The notes under the pieces: model-generated
Told to the model about the DNA's origin: nothing
Database searches by the model: none
Seen by the model: the letters and a program-made list of their open reading frames with translations, nothing else
NCBI RefSeq assembly: GCF_030643805.1
Contig: NZ_CP094656.1
Span: forward strand, 1,674,001 to 1,738,000
Length of the DNA: 64,000 nt
Direction: 5' to 3'
From: Alkalihalobacillus sp. AL-G
GTDB taxonomy: Bacteria; Bacillota; Bacilli; Bacillales; Fictibacillaceae
Translations under genes and position numbers: made by a program
In this document: positions 36,094-43,688 of the stretch, piece after piece
Position numbering within the stretch: the first letter of the stretch is position 1
Layout: each line of letters starts with the position of its first letter

Positions 36094-36699
36094 ATGACCT
36101 CAAATCTTTTTTGGCATCGTCAAGATGTACCGAAGAAAGCAAGACAGCTCTTACACGGACATAAAAGCTTCATCATTTGGTTCACAGGATTATCAGGATC
36201 AGGGAAATCAACAATCGCGAATCGCCTGGACCGAGCTCTATACAGGGAGTCTGTTTCAACATATTTATTGGATGGAGACAATATCCGGATAGGCTTGAAT
36301 AAAGATTTAAGCTTCCAACAAAAAGACAGAGAAGAAAATATACGGAGGGTGGGCGAAGTTGCCCGCTTATTTGTGGATGCTGGGATTGTAGTCCTTGCAA
36401 CTTTTGTCTCTCCTTATTTAAAGGATCGTGAATTTGTTCGGAACCTAGTTAAAGAAAGTGAATTTTTAGAGGTTTATGTAAAGTGCAATCTTGAAACATT
36501 AAAATCAAGGGATCCGAAAGGCTTATATAAAAGAGCATTAAAAGGTGAGATTAAAAATTTCACTGGAATATCAGACCCATATGAACCGCCTGTGGATCCG
36601 GAGATTACAGTCGACACCAACGTGATGTCACCGAATGCCTGTGTGAAACAGATAATGAAATATTTATATAGAAATGGATATTTACCAAAACCAAAGTAA
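36094..36699 (+). CDS. cysC: Adenylyl-sulfate (APS) kinase
   Basis: Phosphorylates APS to PAPS, the donor for sulfotransferases. Its 201 residues match the family. Visible motifs are the P-loop GLSGSGKST (about 31-39), DGDNIR, FQQKDREENIRRVGEVA and FVSPY. GAGGACC precedes the ATG, 13 bases after the permease stop. No PAPS reductase, sulfite reductase or cysteine gene is present in the window, so its PAPS is most simply used by the sulfotransferase at 25304. Confidence 0.95.
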   Translation: MTSNLFWHRQDVPKKARQLLHGHKSFIIWFTGLSGSGKSTIANRLDRALYRESVSTYLLDGDNIRIGLNKDLSFQQKDREENIRRVGEVARLFVDAGIVVLATFVSPYLKDREFVRNLVKESEFLEVYVKCNLETLKSRDPKGLYKRALKGEIKNFTGISDPYEPPVDPEITVDTNVMSPNACVKQIMKYLYRNGYLPKPK

Positions 36700-36774
36700 A
36701 TGAGCTGACGTTAAAGCAGCGAACAACAGGGATTTTCGATACTTATATGTCAGCCCACACAGGATGTTCAGTTT

Positions 36775-36924
36775 TTATGATAATTGGTCCGGCTTCCAGG
36801 TTACTCTTCCACAGGACTTACACCCTCTGGTCCTTTTTGAGCCTAGAAGGGTCACCTTCTTTTGCTGATTCCTTCTACGACGTTTCACTTGTTTATATAA
36901 TTCGATTACATCTTCTTTTTTCAT
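36775..36924 (-). CDS. Small basic protein with a Cys pair, 49 residues
   Basis: A short gene on the minus strand. The ATG at 36924 follows GAGGTGATCGC. The product begins MKKEDVIELYKQVKRRRRN and ends TRGCKSCGRVTWKPDQLS, so it is very basic with one CxxC. I recognise no family. It lies 48 bases after the 253-residue gene on the same strand and may be its operon partner. The gap 36700-36774 shows only a weak GCTGAC/GTCAGC inverted repeat. Confidence 0.55.
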   Translation of the reverse strand: MKKEDVIELYKQVKRRRRNQQKKVTLLGSKRTRGCKSCGRVTWKPDQLS

Positions 36925-36972
36925 GCGATCACCTCAGCGTTCAAGTTAATCCATTTTATTCGCACAAGAAAA

Positions 36973-37734
36973 TTATGGTGTTTTATTTTTGAAAAATGGA
37001 TTAATGACCCTTGTGTCCTTATGATTTTTCCTTGGTTTAAAAGGGTCGAATCGGGTAGATTGCGAGGCGTGTTTGTGTTTAAAGGGGTTGATGGTTTCCG
37101 TCTGCTCATGTTGTTTTGTTTTATAATGAGGTGGAGATGTCGGCCATTCTGCATTTAACTGGTATGATGCAAAACTAGGATTGATCGGGGTCAATACAAT
37201 TTGCAACAAACTTTTGTATTTCTCTACAGGGATTGACGAAATATCGTTCGGTGAATTGTTATTGAACATTTGAAGGATCACGTAACAGATCCATTCCATT
37301 TTACTTTTTTCACCCAATTTCATATATACTTTTACTTCATCAGAAAATTCGGGTACCGATATTCCTTTGTAAACCCATTCTTTTGTATTTCTGAACGGTC
37401 CATTATTCGGATTGAATGAAATCGTTTTTCCTGCGGTTTCGATCGTTAACAGATGTTTATAGGAATCTATATGAAAAACAGATAATGTAGGGTTGTTCTC
37501 AAATTTTTCAGTCGTAATGTTAATCCCGGTATGTGTAAGAAGCTGGTTAAGACGTATGGATTCTCTCCTATCTAAACCAATTACTCTTAATGAGATATTT
37601 ATGAATCTACCAACGAACTCTCCTGATTGTTCCTCCCAGCTCAGTCCCCAAAAATGAACGATGCTTTTCAGATTCTGGAATTCTTCTATCGTTAATTGAC
37701 AAATCTCTCTTCTATTAAAAACCACTGGATACAT
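36973..37734 (-). CDS. Uncharacterised protein with C-terminal PF repeats
   Basis: 253 residues, no family recognised. Residues 1-190 look like a globular, mainly beta/alpha domain without membrane segments or signal peptide. The last 60 residues are basic and low-complexity, with three spaced repeats: INPFKHK, FDPFKPRK and INPFFKNK. Such tails can serve as docking motifs. GGGAGGGAAGGTT gives a strong start at 37734. It is divergent from the 390-residue Cys-containing gene, with a shared 106-bp promoter region, which suggests they are expressed together. A spore-coat role is a guess from position. Confidence 0.7.
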   Translation of the reverse strand: MYPVVFNRREICQLTIEEFQNLKSIVHFWGLSWEEQSGEFVGRFINISLRVIGLDRRESIRLNQLLTHTGINITTEKFENNPTLSVFHIDSYKHLLTIETAGKTISFNPNNGPFRNTKEWVYKGISVPEFSDEVKVYMKLGEKSKMEWICYVILQMFNNNSPNDISSIPVEKYKSLLQIVLTPINPSFASYQLNAEWPTSPPHYKTKQHEQTETINPFKHKHASQSTRFDPFKPRKNHKDTRVINPFFKNKTP

Positions 37735-37840
37735 AACCTTCCCTCCCTAAAAATAGGCATTAATCTTTGTGTCATTAGCCGTTGTATTCCCATAGTATGT
37801 ATTGAATCTTCAGTTCATGATGAAGAAAGGAAGGGAAACT

Positions 37841-39013
37841 ATGAGTTCTAAAAAGCACAACATACCTAAAGCTTCAAACAGCTTACAGGATGAGTGTATA
37901 CGCGTTCAAAAAGTGTACGACTGGGTAACCGATGCACTTACCGTTCGTAAGACGGTTCAATTTACCCGCGATCAGCTTGAATGCATTGAAGAAGCAATGG
38001 AAGACCCAAGCCGTCGCCCATTACGTCTAATTTGCAAAGCTCCAAAAACTCCGCCAATTTTCCCTCTTCATAATAATCACGGTGATAAAATTGATGAAGA
38101 AGGATTCATTTGTGAGCAAGTTGGAGAAAAGCGTGATGTAACGGTTTCTACAAACGGGGGCTTTGCAGATGCACAGCTTGTCGATTTGTTGTTTAGCGCA
38201 GACTTGAAGATACTAGTTGTAGATCGTCATGGCGATGTCGTTACTCATATAAATGTTAACGCATCAGTCTTTGAATCGTTCGTCCTTTGCTTCCCAGATG
38301 GAACGGATTTATTCTGTAAGGTTTCTAAAATCTTTTGCAGAATCCCATCTGGAACTGTGCTGCTGAATACGCCTGCTCCTGAGGAGTTTTCAGTAGAGGT
38401 TACATTCTGTATCGACATCCAAGTCGAGGCTGAGGTGAAACTGGAAGTGCTGGCGAAATTCTGCTCACCTCGAGACAATGATTTGATTGCTCCTATATCG
38501 GGGATTGATCAATGTCCGAGAGTTGATTTCCCGCAACAATGTCCAGATATCTTCCCAAGGCCAAATTGCGACTGTTCTGCCGAAGGCGAAGCAAGCGGCT
38601 TAACAGGTAGTGATGCAACGGAACAAGGTCGTTTGGCAGTACTTGTAAACATCTGCCCGAATTGTAGCCTAGTCGACAGTGTACTCCGTGCAAGCTTTAA
38701 TGATCAGGATAATAGTGACGGGGATCGTGATTTCAACTTCACGGCAACGAGCTTCGATCAGGATACACTTTGCTGTGAGGACCACAAAGATGCCGTGAAA
38801 TTGATCGTTAGTGGTGAAGGCAGAGTAGACGGTAGGAAAGTCGACTTCAACTTTGCTGCAGTGGATGATAATTCAGGTACTCAATTCCAGCTTCAACTAA
38901 TCAACCATAAGGGTAAGACGATTTTTGACTCAGGAGTCGTTCAAGCTGATGAAGGTGAAATAGAAGTTGAAGATTGTGTTACATTCGACGATCTGAAGTT
39001 TAAGAAGGTTTAA
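37841..39013 (+). CDS. Uncharacterised 390-residue Cys-containing protein, candidate spore-surface protein
   Basis: A soluble, acidic protein without signal peptide. The N-terminal third carries VQKVYDWVTDALTVRKTVQF and RRPLRLICKAPKTPP. The middle (about 100-230) reads as repeated beta strands. A Cys cluster follows (IDQCPRVDFPQQCPDIF, NCDCSAEGEA, NICPNCSLVDS), then a C-terminal beta domain with TLCCEDHKDAVKLIV. No enzyme motif is seen. I recall similar YDWV proteins in spore-formers but cannot name the family. AAAGGAAGGG before the ATG at 37841 sets the start. It may be a structural component or glycan carrier. Confidence 0.72.
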   Translation: MSSKKHNIPKASNSLQDECIRVQKVYDWVTDALTVRKTVQFTRDQLECIEEAMEDPSRRPLRLICKAPKTPPIFPLHNNHGDKIDEEGFICEQVGEKRDVTVSTNGGFADAQLVDLLFSADLKILVVDRHGDVVTHINVNASVFESFVLCFPDGTDLFCKVSKIFCRIPSGTVLLNTPAPEEFSVEVTFCIDIQVEAEVKLEVLAKFCSPRDNDLIAPISGIDQCPRVDFPQQCPDIFPRPNCDCSAEGEASGLTGSDATEQGRLAVLVNICPNCSLVDSVLRASFNDQDNSDGDRDFNFTATSFDQDTLCCEDHKDAVKLIVSGEGRVDGRKVDFNFAAVDDNSGTQFQLQLINHKGKTIFDSGVVQADEGEIEVEDCVTFDDLKFKKV

Positions 39014-39021
39014 TAAAAAAC

Positions 39022-39049
39022 AAGTGGAGCGAGGTACCTCGCTCCACTT
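39022..39049 (+). terminator. Bidirectional terminator
   Basis: A 28-base perfect palindrome starting AAGTGGAGCGAGG with its reverse complement after it, flanked by A-rich and T-rich sequence. It serves both the gene ending at 39013 and the convergent glycosyltransferase gene ending at 39064. Confidence 0.88.
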
Positions 39050-39063
39050 TATTAAAATTTAAT

Positions 39064-40071
39064 CTAAGAGTCAGGTCTATATTTATAGAAGGTCCGTTTG
39101 CTCTCATTGTACGGATCCGATATTTCTTCTTGAGCCTTTGAATTAAGTTGGAAAATACGTCGATCTCTGTTAGAGATAGGTTTATCATTGTCGAAATAAT
39201 CATAGCTCCATTTTATTTTAATTTGTTTATGGTGCCCATTTTGTTTCAACATTTGCTTATAATGACGTACGATTTCCATTCCATAGAGAGTTGTTTCGCT
39301 ATTCAATTTATGCAATATTTTACTTATTTTTTTAACTCCTGAAAAATGAAAAAATCGGAGTGGAACCCCATTTACCAAATACATATTGTCTTGCTTTGCA
39401 ATGTTTCTTTCGAACAGATTCCAATTTGCAACATTGTATCCTGGGTGCTTTAACGTATGGACTTGATCAAAGAAAACTGGGACTAGGTCTACCCATTTTT
39501 GTTCATTGAAAAGACCACGAGCTGGATCGGTGTAACAAAATTGCCTTAGCCGATCTGACCACCAATCAATGAACTCTTTTGCATATTTGGATCGTTTAAT
39601 AGCTAGGAATCCTGTATTGAATATCCCAGTTGACATAATTGCGAGTTCATCATTAATTGAACCATTTCCACTTGGATATAAGAGATGGGGGGTTAATACA
39701 ATGGAATATGATTTAAGTGCTTCCGACACTTCAAAGAATGGACTAAAGACTTGTGTATCCGCATCCAGATATACAAAGCTGTTTTCTTTTGGGTATTTTT
39801 GATACGCATAACGAAATAATTGTCCTTTACATGATCCGGATGCTTCATATTGATTATATTTGAATATGGTTTGGTTAAATCTCTCAATCCCGATATCATT
39901 CGCAAGAACAACTTCATCAAAACTACTATGATATGAATTTATTGTTGATGGCAATTCTTTTTCAAGTAAACAAACAATAAACTTACTACCGGGCATTAGT
40001 TGTTTAATCGATTCTCCAAGGATTGACGCCAATGCTAGATGGTTCGAACAAACGATTGTAGAAAAGAGCAT
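39064..40071 (-). CDS. GT8-like glycosyltransferase (tandem copy A)
   Basis: A 335-residue GT-A nucleotide-sugar transferase. It opens MLFSTIVCSNHLALASIL, has FVYLDADTQVF as the DxD metal site, then FNTGFLAIKRSKYAKEFIDWW and LFNEQKWVDLVPVFF. AAGGAGTCG precedes the ATG. It lies 3 bases after the stop of its upstream paralogue on the minus strand, so the pair forms one operon. Substrates are not predictable. Confidence 0.82.
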   Translation of the reverse strand: MLFSTIVCSNHLALASILGESIKQLMPGSKFIVCLLEKELPSTINSYHSSFDEVVLANDIGIERFNQTIFKYNQYEASGSCKGQLFRYAYQKYPKENSFVYLDADTQVFSPFFEVSEALKSYSIVLTPHLLYPSGNGSINDELAIMSTGIFNTGFLAIKRSKYAKEFIDWWSDRLRQFCYTDPARGLFNEQKWVDLVPVFFDQVHTLKHPGYNVANWNLFERNIAKQDNMYLVNGVPLRFFHFSGVKKISKILHKLNSETTLYGMEIVRHYKQMLKQNGHHKQIKIKWSYDYFDNDKPISNRDRRIFQLNSKAQEEISDPYNESKRTFYKYRPDS

Positions 40072-40074
40072 AGT

Positions 40075-40974
40075 TTAACGACTCCTTCGTTTGCGGGTAT
40101 GATTTTGATGATATCTCCGGTTTTCTCTTTGTGGAAAAAGTTTACGATATTCATTTAATTCTTCAAGGTATGTGTTAACGATTCTATACATTACGCTATC
40201 TTTATTTGATTTTTCAGCTAGCAAGTTTACATGAGAAAAATTAAAGAAACGAAAAGGCTCACCATTGGCGAAATAATGATTATTTTTAGACGTGATTCGA
40301 CGCTCATTCAGATTCCAGATTGCAATATTGTAACCATAATGCTTGAGTATTTTTATTCCATCAAATAAGACTAAGGCAGAGGTCAACCACCTTTGGTCTG
40401 TATAAAACCCTGTCACGGAATCAATATAGGCGTCTTGTTTCGAACGTTGGTTCCACCAGTTGAGAAATTGTTCAGTTATACCAGAGCGCTTTATACCGAT
40501 AAATCCCCCATTGAACACACCGACCCTCAATATTTCAATTTCCGCATTCTCTTCCCAAATGTTATGGTGGAGTGCAGGCGGGGAGAGAAAGTGCGGGGTG
40601 AAAATGATAGAATTTGTTTTGAATGATTGCTCCACCTCAGGGAGCGAAGAAAAAACTTGAATGTCGGGGTCAATATAGATAAAAAACCGCTCACTAATAT
40701 ATTTGTTATATACATATGTGAGAAGCGGAGCTTTACTAGCACAGGCTACCTCGTATTGGTTGTATTTATGGATTTTTTGCTTAAAGTTTTCAATTTTTAT
40801 GTTTTTTCTCAGTACGATTTCATCAAAGTCTTGGTCACTCTTGAGTTCTGATGGAAAGTCTTCTTCAACTAGGCATATGATAAGTTTGCTTCCGGGTATG
40901 TTTTGTTTAAGCGATTTTGAAAGTACTTTGGTTTGTGCTAATTGATCTAAACAAATAGATGTACAGAATATCAC
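40075..40974 (-). CDS. GT8-like glycosyltransferase (tandem copy B)
   Basis: Paralogue of the next minus-strand gene: VIFCTSICLDQLAQTKVLSK, IYIDPDIQVF as the DxD site, FNGGFIGIKRSGITEQFLNWW, then YTDQRWLTSALVLF. The start is unclear. A GTG at 40974 matches the start of the paralogue, while a TTG and GTG a few codons upstream are also in frame and none has a strong ribosome site. It probably acts after or beside its twin on the same glycan. Confidence 0.8.
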   Translation of the reverse strand: MIFCTSICLDQLAQTKVLSKSLKQNIPGSKLIICLVEEDFPSELKSDQDFDEIVLRKNIKIENFKQKIHKYNQYEVACASKAPLLTYVYNKYISERFFIYIDPDIQVFSSLPEVEQSFKTNSIIFTPHFLSPPALHHNIWEENAEIEILRVGVFNGGFIGIKRSGITEQFLNWWNQRSKQDAYIDSVTGFYTDQRWLTSALVLFDGIKILKHYGYNIAIWNLNERRITSKNNHYFANGEPFRFFNFSHVNLLAEKSNKDSVMYRIVNTYLEELNEYRKLFPQRENRRYHQNHTRKRRSR

Positions 40975-41034
40975 ATGAAACACCAAACTTTACTATATTT
41001 TTTAAATATCAGTCTTTTAAAATACACAATGATA

Positions 41035-42312
41035 TTATCCACCAAGGGCGACATACTTCAATTTGAGGGATCGAACAGCTGTAGGATCAATACAATTTCG
41101 CGCATCAACAATTAAATTTCCTCTCATATGTTGCTTTACTTTTTTCCAATCTGCATGTGTAAATTCATTACAGTCCGTTGCGATTATTAGTACGTCTGAT
41201 TCAATTACAGAATCATAGAGGTTATCATAGTATATAAAGGATGGAGACTCTGGATTTGCCATCGGATCGTAGCCTTTAATTATTGCTCCTTGTTCAATTA
41301 GTTTCTCGATAAGTCTAATTGATGGAGAGTCTCTTAGATCGTCGGTATTTGATTTGAATGATAATCCCCATACCGTTATAACTAAGTTACGTACACTACC
41401 CAGCTCCGTTTCGATCTTTTTGATATAGAGATCCACTTGAGAATTATTCGTTTCCTCGACTGCATGCAACAATGGGAGCTTAACACCTTTGTCGTTGGCA
41501 GCATAACAAAGTGATTTGATATCTTTAGGTAAACAGTAGCCACCATAACCAATCCCTGCTTTTAAGAAGTGAGGTCCGATTCTGGGGTCGGTACCGATTG
41601 CATCAGCAACCGTATTTACATTCGCTCCAAAAGCATCACATACCTTGGCGATTTCATTAATAAATGAAATTTTTGTAGCAAGAAAGGCATTCGAGGTATA
41701 TTTGATTATTTCAGCACACACTGGAGTTGTGAAGAAATAGGTTGATGGGGTATAGTCATATAGTTTCCGAATAAGTTCAAGGTGTTCTGGTTGGTCACCT
41801 CCGACTACTATTTTATCCGGATGAAGTAGATCATCAAGCGCGTTCCCCTCTCTTAAGAATTCAGGGTTAGAGATGATTGAGAACTTCTCTTTATTTACAC
41901 CCAATTCTATTAAACTATTTTTCATACTGTCGTTTGTACCAGGTGGAACCGTACTTTTTATAATGATTACTTTCGGTTGATCGAATGTTTCAGCCAAATC
42001 TGATATAACCTGATTTACATAGGATAAGTCGGTCTGACCATTTTCACAAGATGGTGTTCCAACCGCAATGATGATTACTTCATTCTTATGCATTCCTAGT
42101 TGTGTATCTGTTGAAAAGGATAGACGATTGTCGGAAATTTCCTTTTGAATAAGTTCTTCTAGTCCATTTTCATGGAATGGACAGAGCCCTTTTGATAATT
42201 GCAAAATTTTATTTTCATTGGTATCCACGCAGGTAACATTATGTTTAAACTGTGCTAAGACAGCACCTGTTGTTAATCCTACATAACCACACCCAACCAC
42301 ACATATGTTCAT
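41035..42312 (-). CDS. ugd: UDP-glucose 6-dehydrogenase
   Basis: Oxidises UDP-glucose to UDP-glucuronate with two NAD. The 425 residues show the N-terminal Rossmann motif VVGCGYVGLTTG, the conserved SNPEFLREGNA, the catalytic Cys in GYGGYCLPKD and the C-terminal WGLSFKSNTDDLRDSPS. GGGAGTG precedes the ATG. It is divergent from galU, whose product is its substrate. The UXS-like enzyme at 17670 would use its product. Confidence 0.94.
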   Translation of the reverse strand: MNICVVGCGYVGLTTGAVLAQFKHNVTCVDTNENKILQLSKGLCPFHENGLEELIQKEISDNRLSFSTDTQLGMHKNEVIIIAVGTPSCENGQTDLSYVNQVISDLAETFDQPKVIIIKSTVPPGTNDSMKNSLIELGVNKEKFSIISNPEFLREGNALDDLLHPDKIVVGGDQPEHLELIRKLYDYTPSTYFFTTPVCAEIIKYTSNAFLATKISFINEIAKVCDAFGANVNTVADAIGTDPRIGPHFLKAGIGYGGYCLPKDIKSLCYAANDKGVKLPLLHAVEETNNSQVDLYIKKIETELGSVRNLVITVWGLSFKSNTDDLRDSPSIRLIEKLIEQGAIIKGYDPMANPESPSFIYYDNLYDSVIESDVLIIATDCNEFTHADWKKVKQHMRGNLIVDARNCIDPTAVRSLKLKYVALGG

Positions 42313-42496
42313 TTAAAACACTCCCGTTAACCAAATAAAGATTTCTGAACTTCTATATTCTATTTCTGTGTGATTGTTAGCGTGATATGAGAGGCTGCTC
42401 GTTTATAGGAAGTACAAGCCTCATTTTTCACTAGCAACTCACTTTGTACGAATAATGGAATAAGCTATACCAAGTCAATGGAAGGAGGATCGTTCC

Positions 42497-43312
42497 TTGG
42501 TCAAAAAAGCAATTATTCCTGCAGCAGGATATGGTACCAGAAGTTTGCCCGTTACAAAGGTTTTGCCAAAAGAAATGTTTCCGATCAATGGAAAGCCATC
42601 TATCCACTACATTGTTGAAGAAGCGGTTGAATCAGGAATTGAAGAAATACTTATAGTCGTTTCTAAATATAAAAACATGATCGTCGATTATTTTGATGTT
42701 TCATTAGAACTTGAAGCATTTTTGGAAGCGCGTAATAAATCGTTTTTATTAGAAAAAATGTCATTGCCTGAGGTCCATATACAATATGTCCGACAGCCCT
42801 ATGCTCGGGGGCTTGGTGACGCAATTTTACTTGGGAAATCATTTGTTGGGAATGAACCATTTGCTGTACTTCTTCCCGACGACATTATAATCAACAATGA
42901 TATCTGTGCGACCAAACAGCTTATCAACCTTTATGAATACGAAAATTCTCCTATTGTTGCATTGAAATATATTCAAGATAAATGGCTGCATAAATATGGA
43001 GTGATCGACGGGGTGGAGAAGGACAAAGGGGTATTCCAGTTGCGATCAATTGTGGAAAAGCCAAAATCGACTCCTCCTTCAAATCTGGCAGTAATGGGAA
43101 GGTATATATTAACACCTGATATTTTTCCGATTCTTAAAAATGTTAAACCGGATGAATATGACGAGGTCCAATTGACGGATGGAATCCTTGACCTTTTATC
43201 ACAGAGGATTTGTTATGGATTTGAAATTGAGGGTGAGCGGTTTGATATAGGGTTTGAGGACGATTATCTACAACTGCTTCAGTATATGAAAGAAAATCAT
43301 TTTTCGGGTTAG
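42497..43312 (+). CDS. galU: UTP-glucose-1-phosphate uridylyltransferase
   Basis: Makes UDP-glucose from UTP and glucose-1-phosphate. Signature GYGTRSLPVTKVLPKEM at the N terminus, then QPYARGLGDAIL, FAVLLPDDI and VEKPKSTPPSNLAVMGRY. It is 271 residues. The start is a TTG behind GAAGGAGGATC. UDP-glucose feeds GalE and Ugd. Bacillus genomes usually carry another GalU (GtaB), so this copy may be dedicated to the island. Confidence 0.93.
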   Translation: MVKKAIIPAAGYGTRSLPVTKVLPKEMFPINGKPSIHYIVEEAVESGIEEILIVVSKYKNMIVDYFDVSLELEAFLEARNKSFLLEKMSLPEVHIQYVRQPYARGLGDAILLGKSFVGNEPFAVLLPDDIIINNDICATKQLINLYEYENSPIVALKYIQDKWLHKYGVIDGVEKDKGVFQLRSIVEKPKSTPPSNLAVMGRYILTPDIFPILKNVKPDEYDEVQLTDGILDLLSQRICYGFEIEGERFDIGFEDDYLQLLQYMKENHFSG

Positions 43313-43399
43313 AGGGTCTATATAACACGTATGGAAGATTTTCAGCTAGATGTATGGTGGACGAAGATTAAAGATCAAATTTACAATATTAAGTGAAAT

Positions 43400-43440
43400 A
43401 AGGCCCAGCTCGTAAAGGCTTGGCCTTTTAAGTTTTTTTG
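43400..43440 (+). terminator. galU terminator
   Basis: AAGGCCCAGC pairs with GCTTGGCCTT (one mismatch) across an 8-base loop and is followed by a T-rich tail with TTTTTTT. Confidence 0.82.
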
Positions 43441-43688
43441 CAAGTTAAGAAAGCATGAAACTTTCCCCTAAGATGTCTACATTCACCAGCCCCTCAAATT
43501 ATGTTAGACCCATTGCGATGACGACGACAGCCTCCCCTTTGGCCTTCCATTGTTCTTCCTGGCTGTTCAGGCGCTTCCGTTTTTCATAAGCGTGCGAAAT
43601 CGAAAGTTATTGTAAAGACTTTATACTTTTCTACATAAGATAAGGATATATGCCCTTTTTTAAACACGTATTGGTAGGAGGGGACTAG
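43441..43688 (+). other. Gap without a supported gene
   Basis: No complete gene. On the minus strand a short reading ending near 43504 gives AYEKRKRLNSQEEQWKAKGE followed by AVVVIAMGLT and a stop, which looks like a gene remnant with locally higher GC. I cannot place its family. Confidence 0.3.

Noticed and set aside
33163-36699. Standard assimilatory sulfate reduction operon
   Set aside because: No cysH, cysI/J or siroheme gene is present, and the genes adjoin a glycosyltransferase and share the strand with a sulfotransferase.
36747-36992. 81-residue plus-strand frame
   Set aside because: It lies opposite the better supported 49-residue minus-strand gene and has no ribosome site.
43441-43620. 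Insertion sequence remnant
   Set aside because: A short minus-strand reading ending AVVVIAMGLT looks coding but has no transposase motif or terminal inverted repeats, so it is noted only as a gap.
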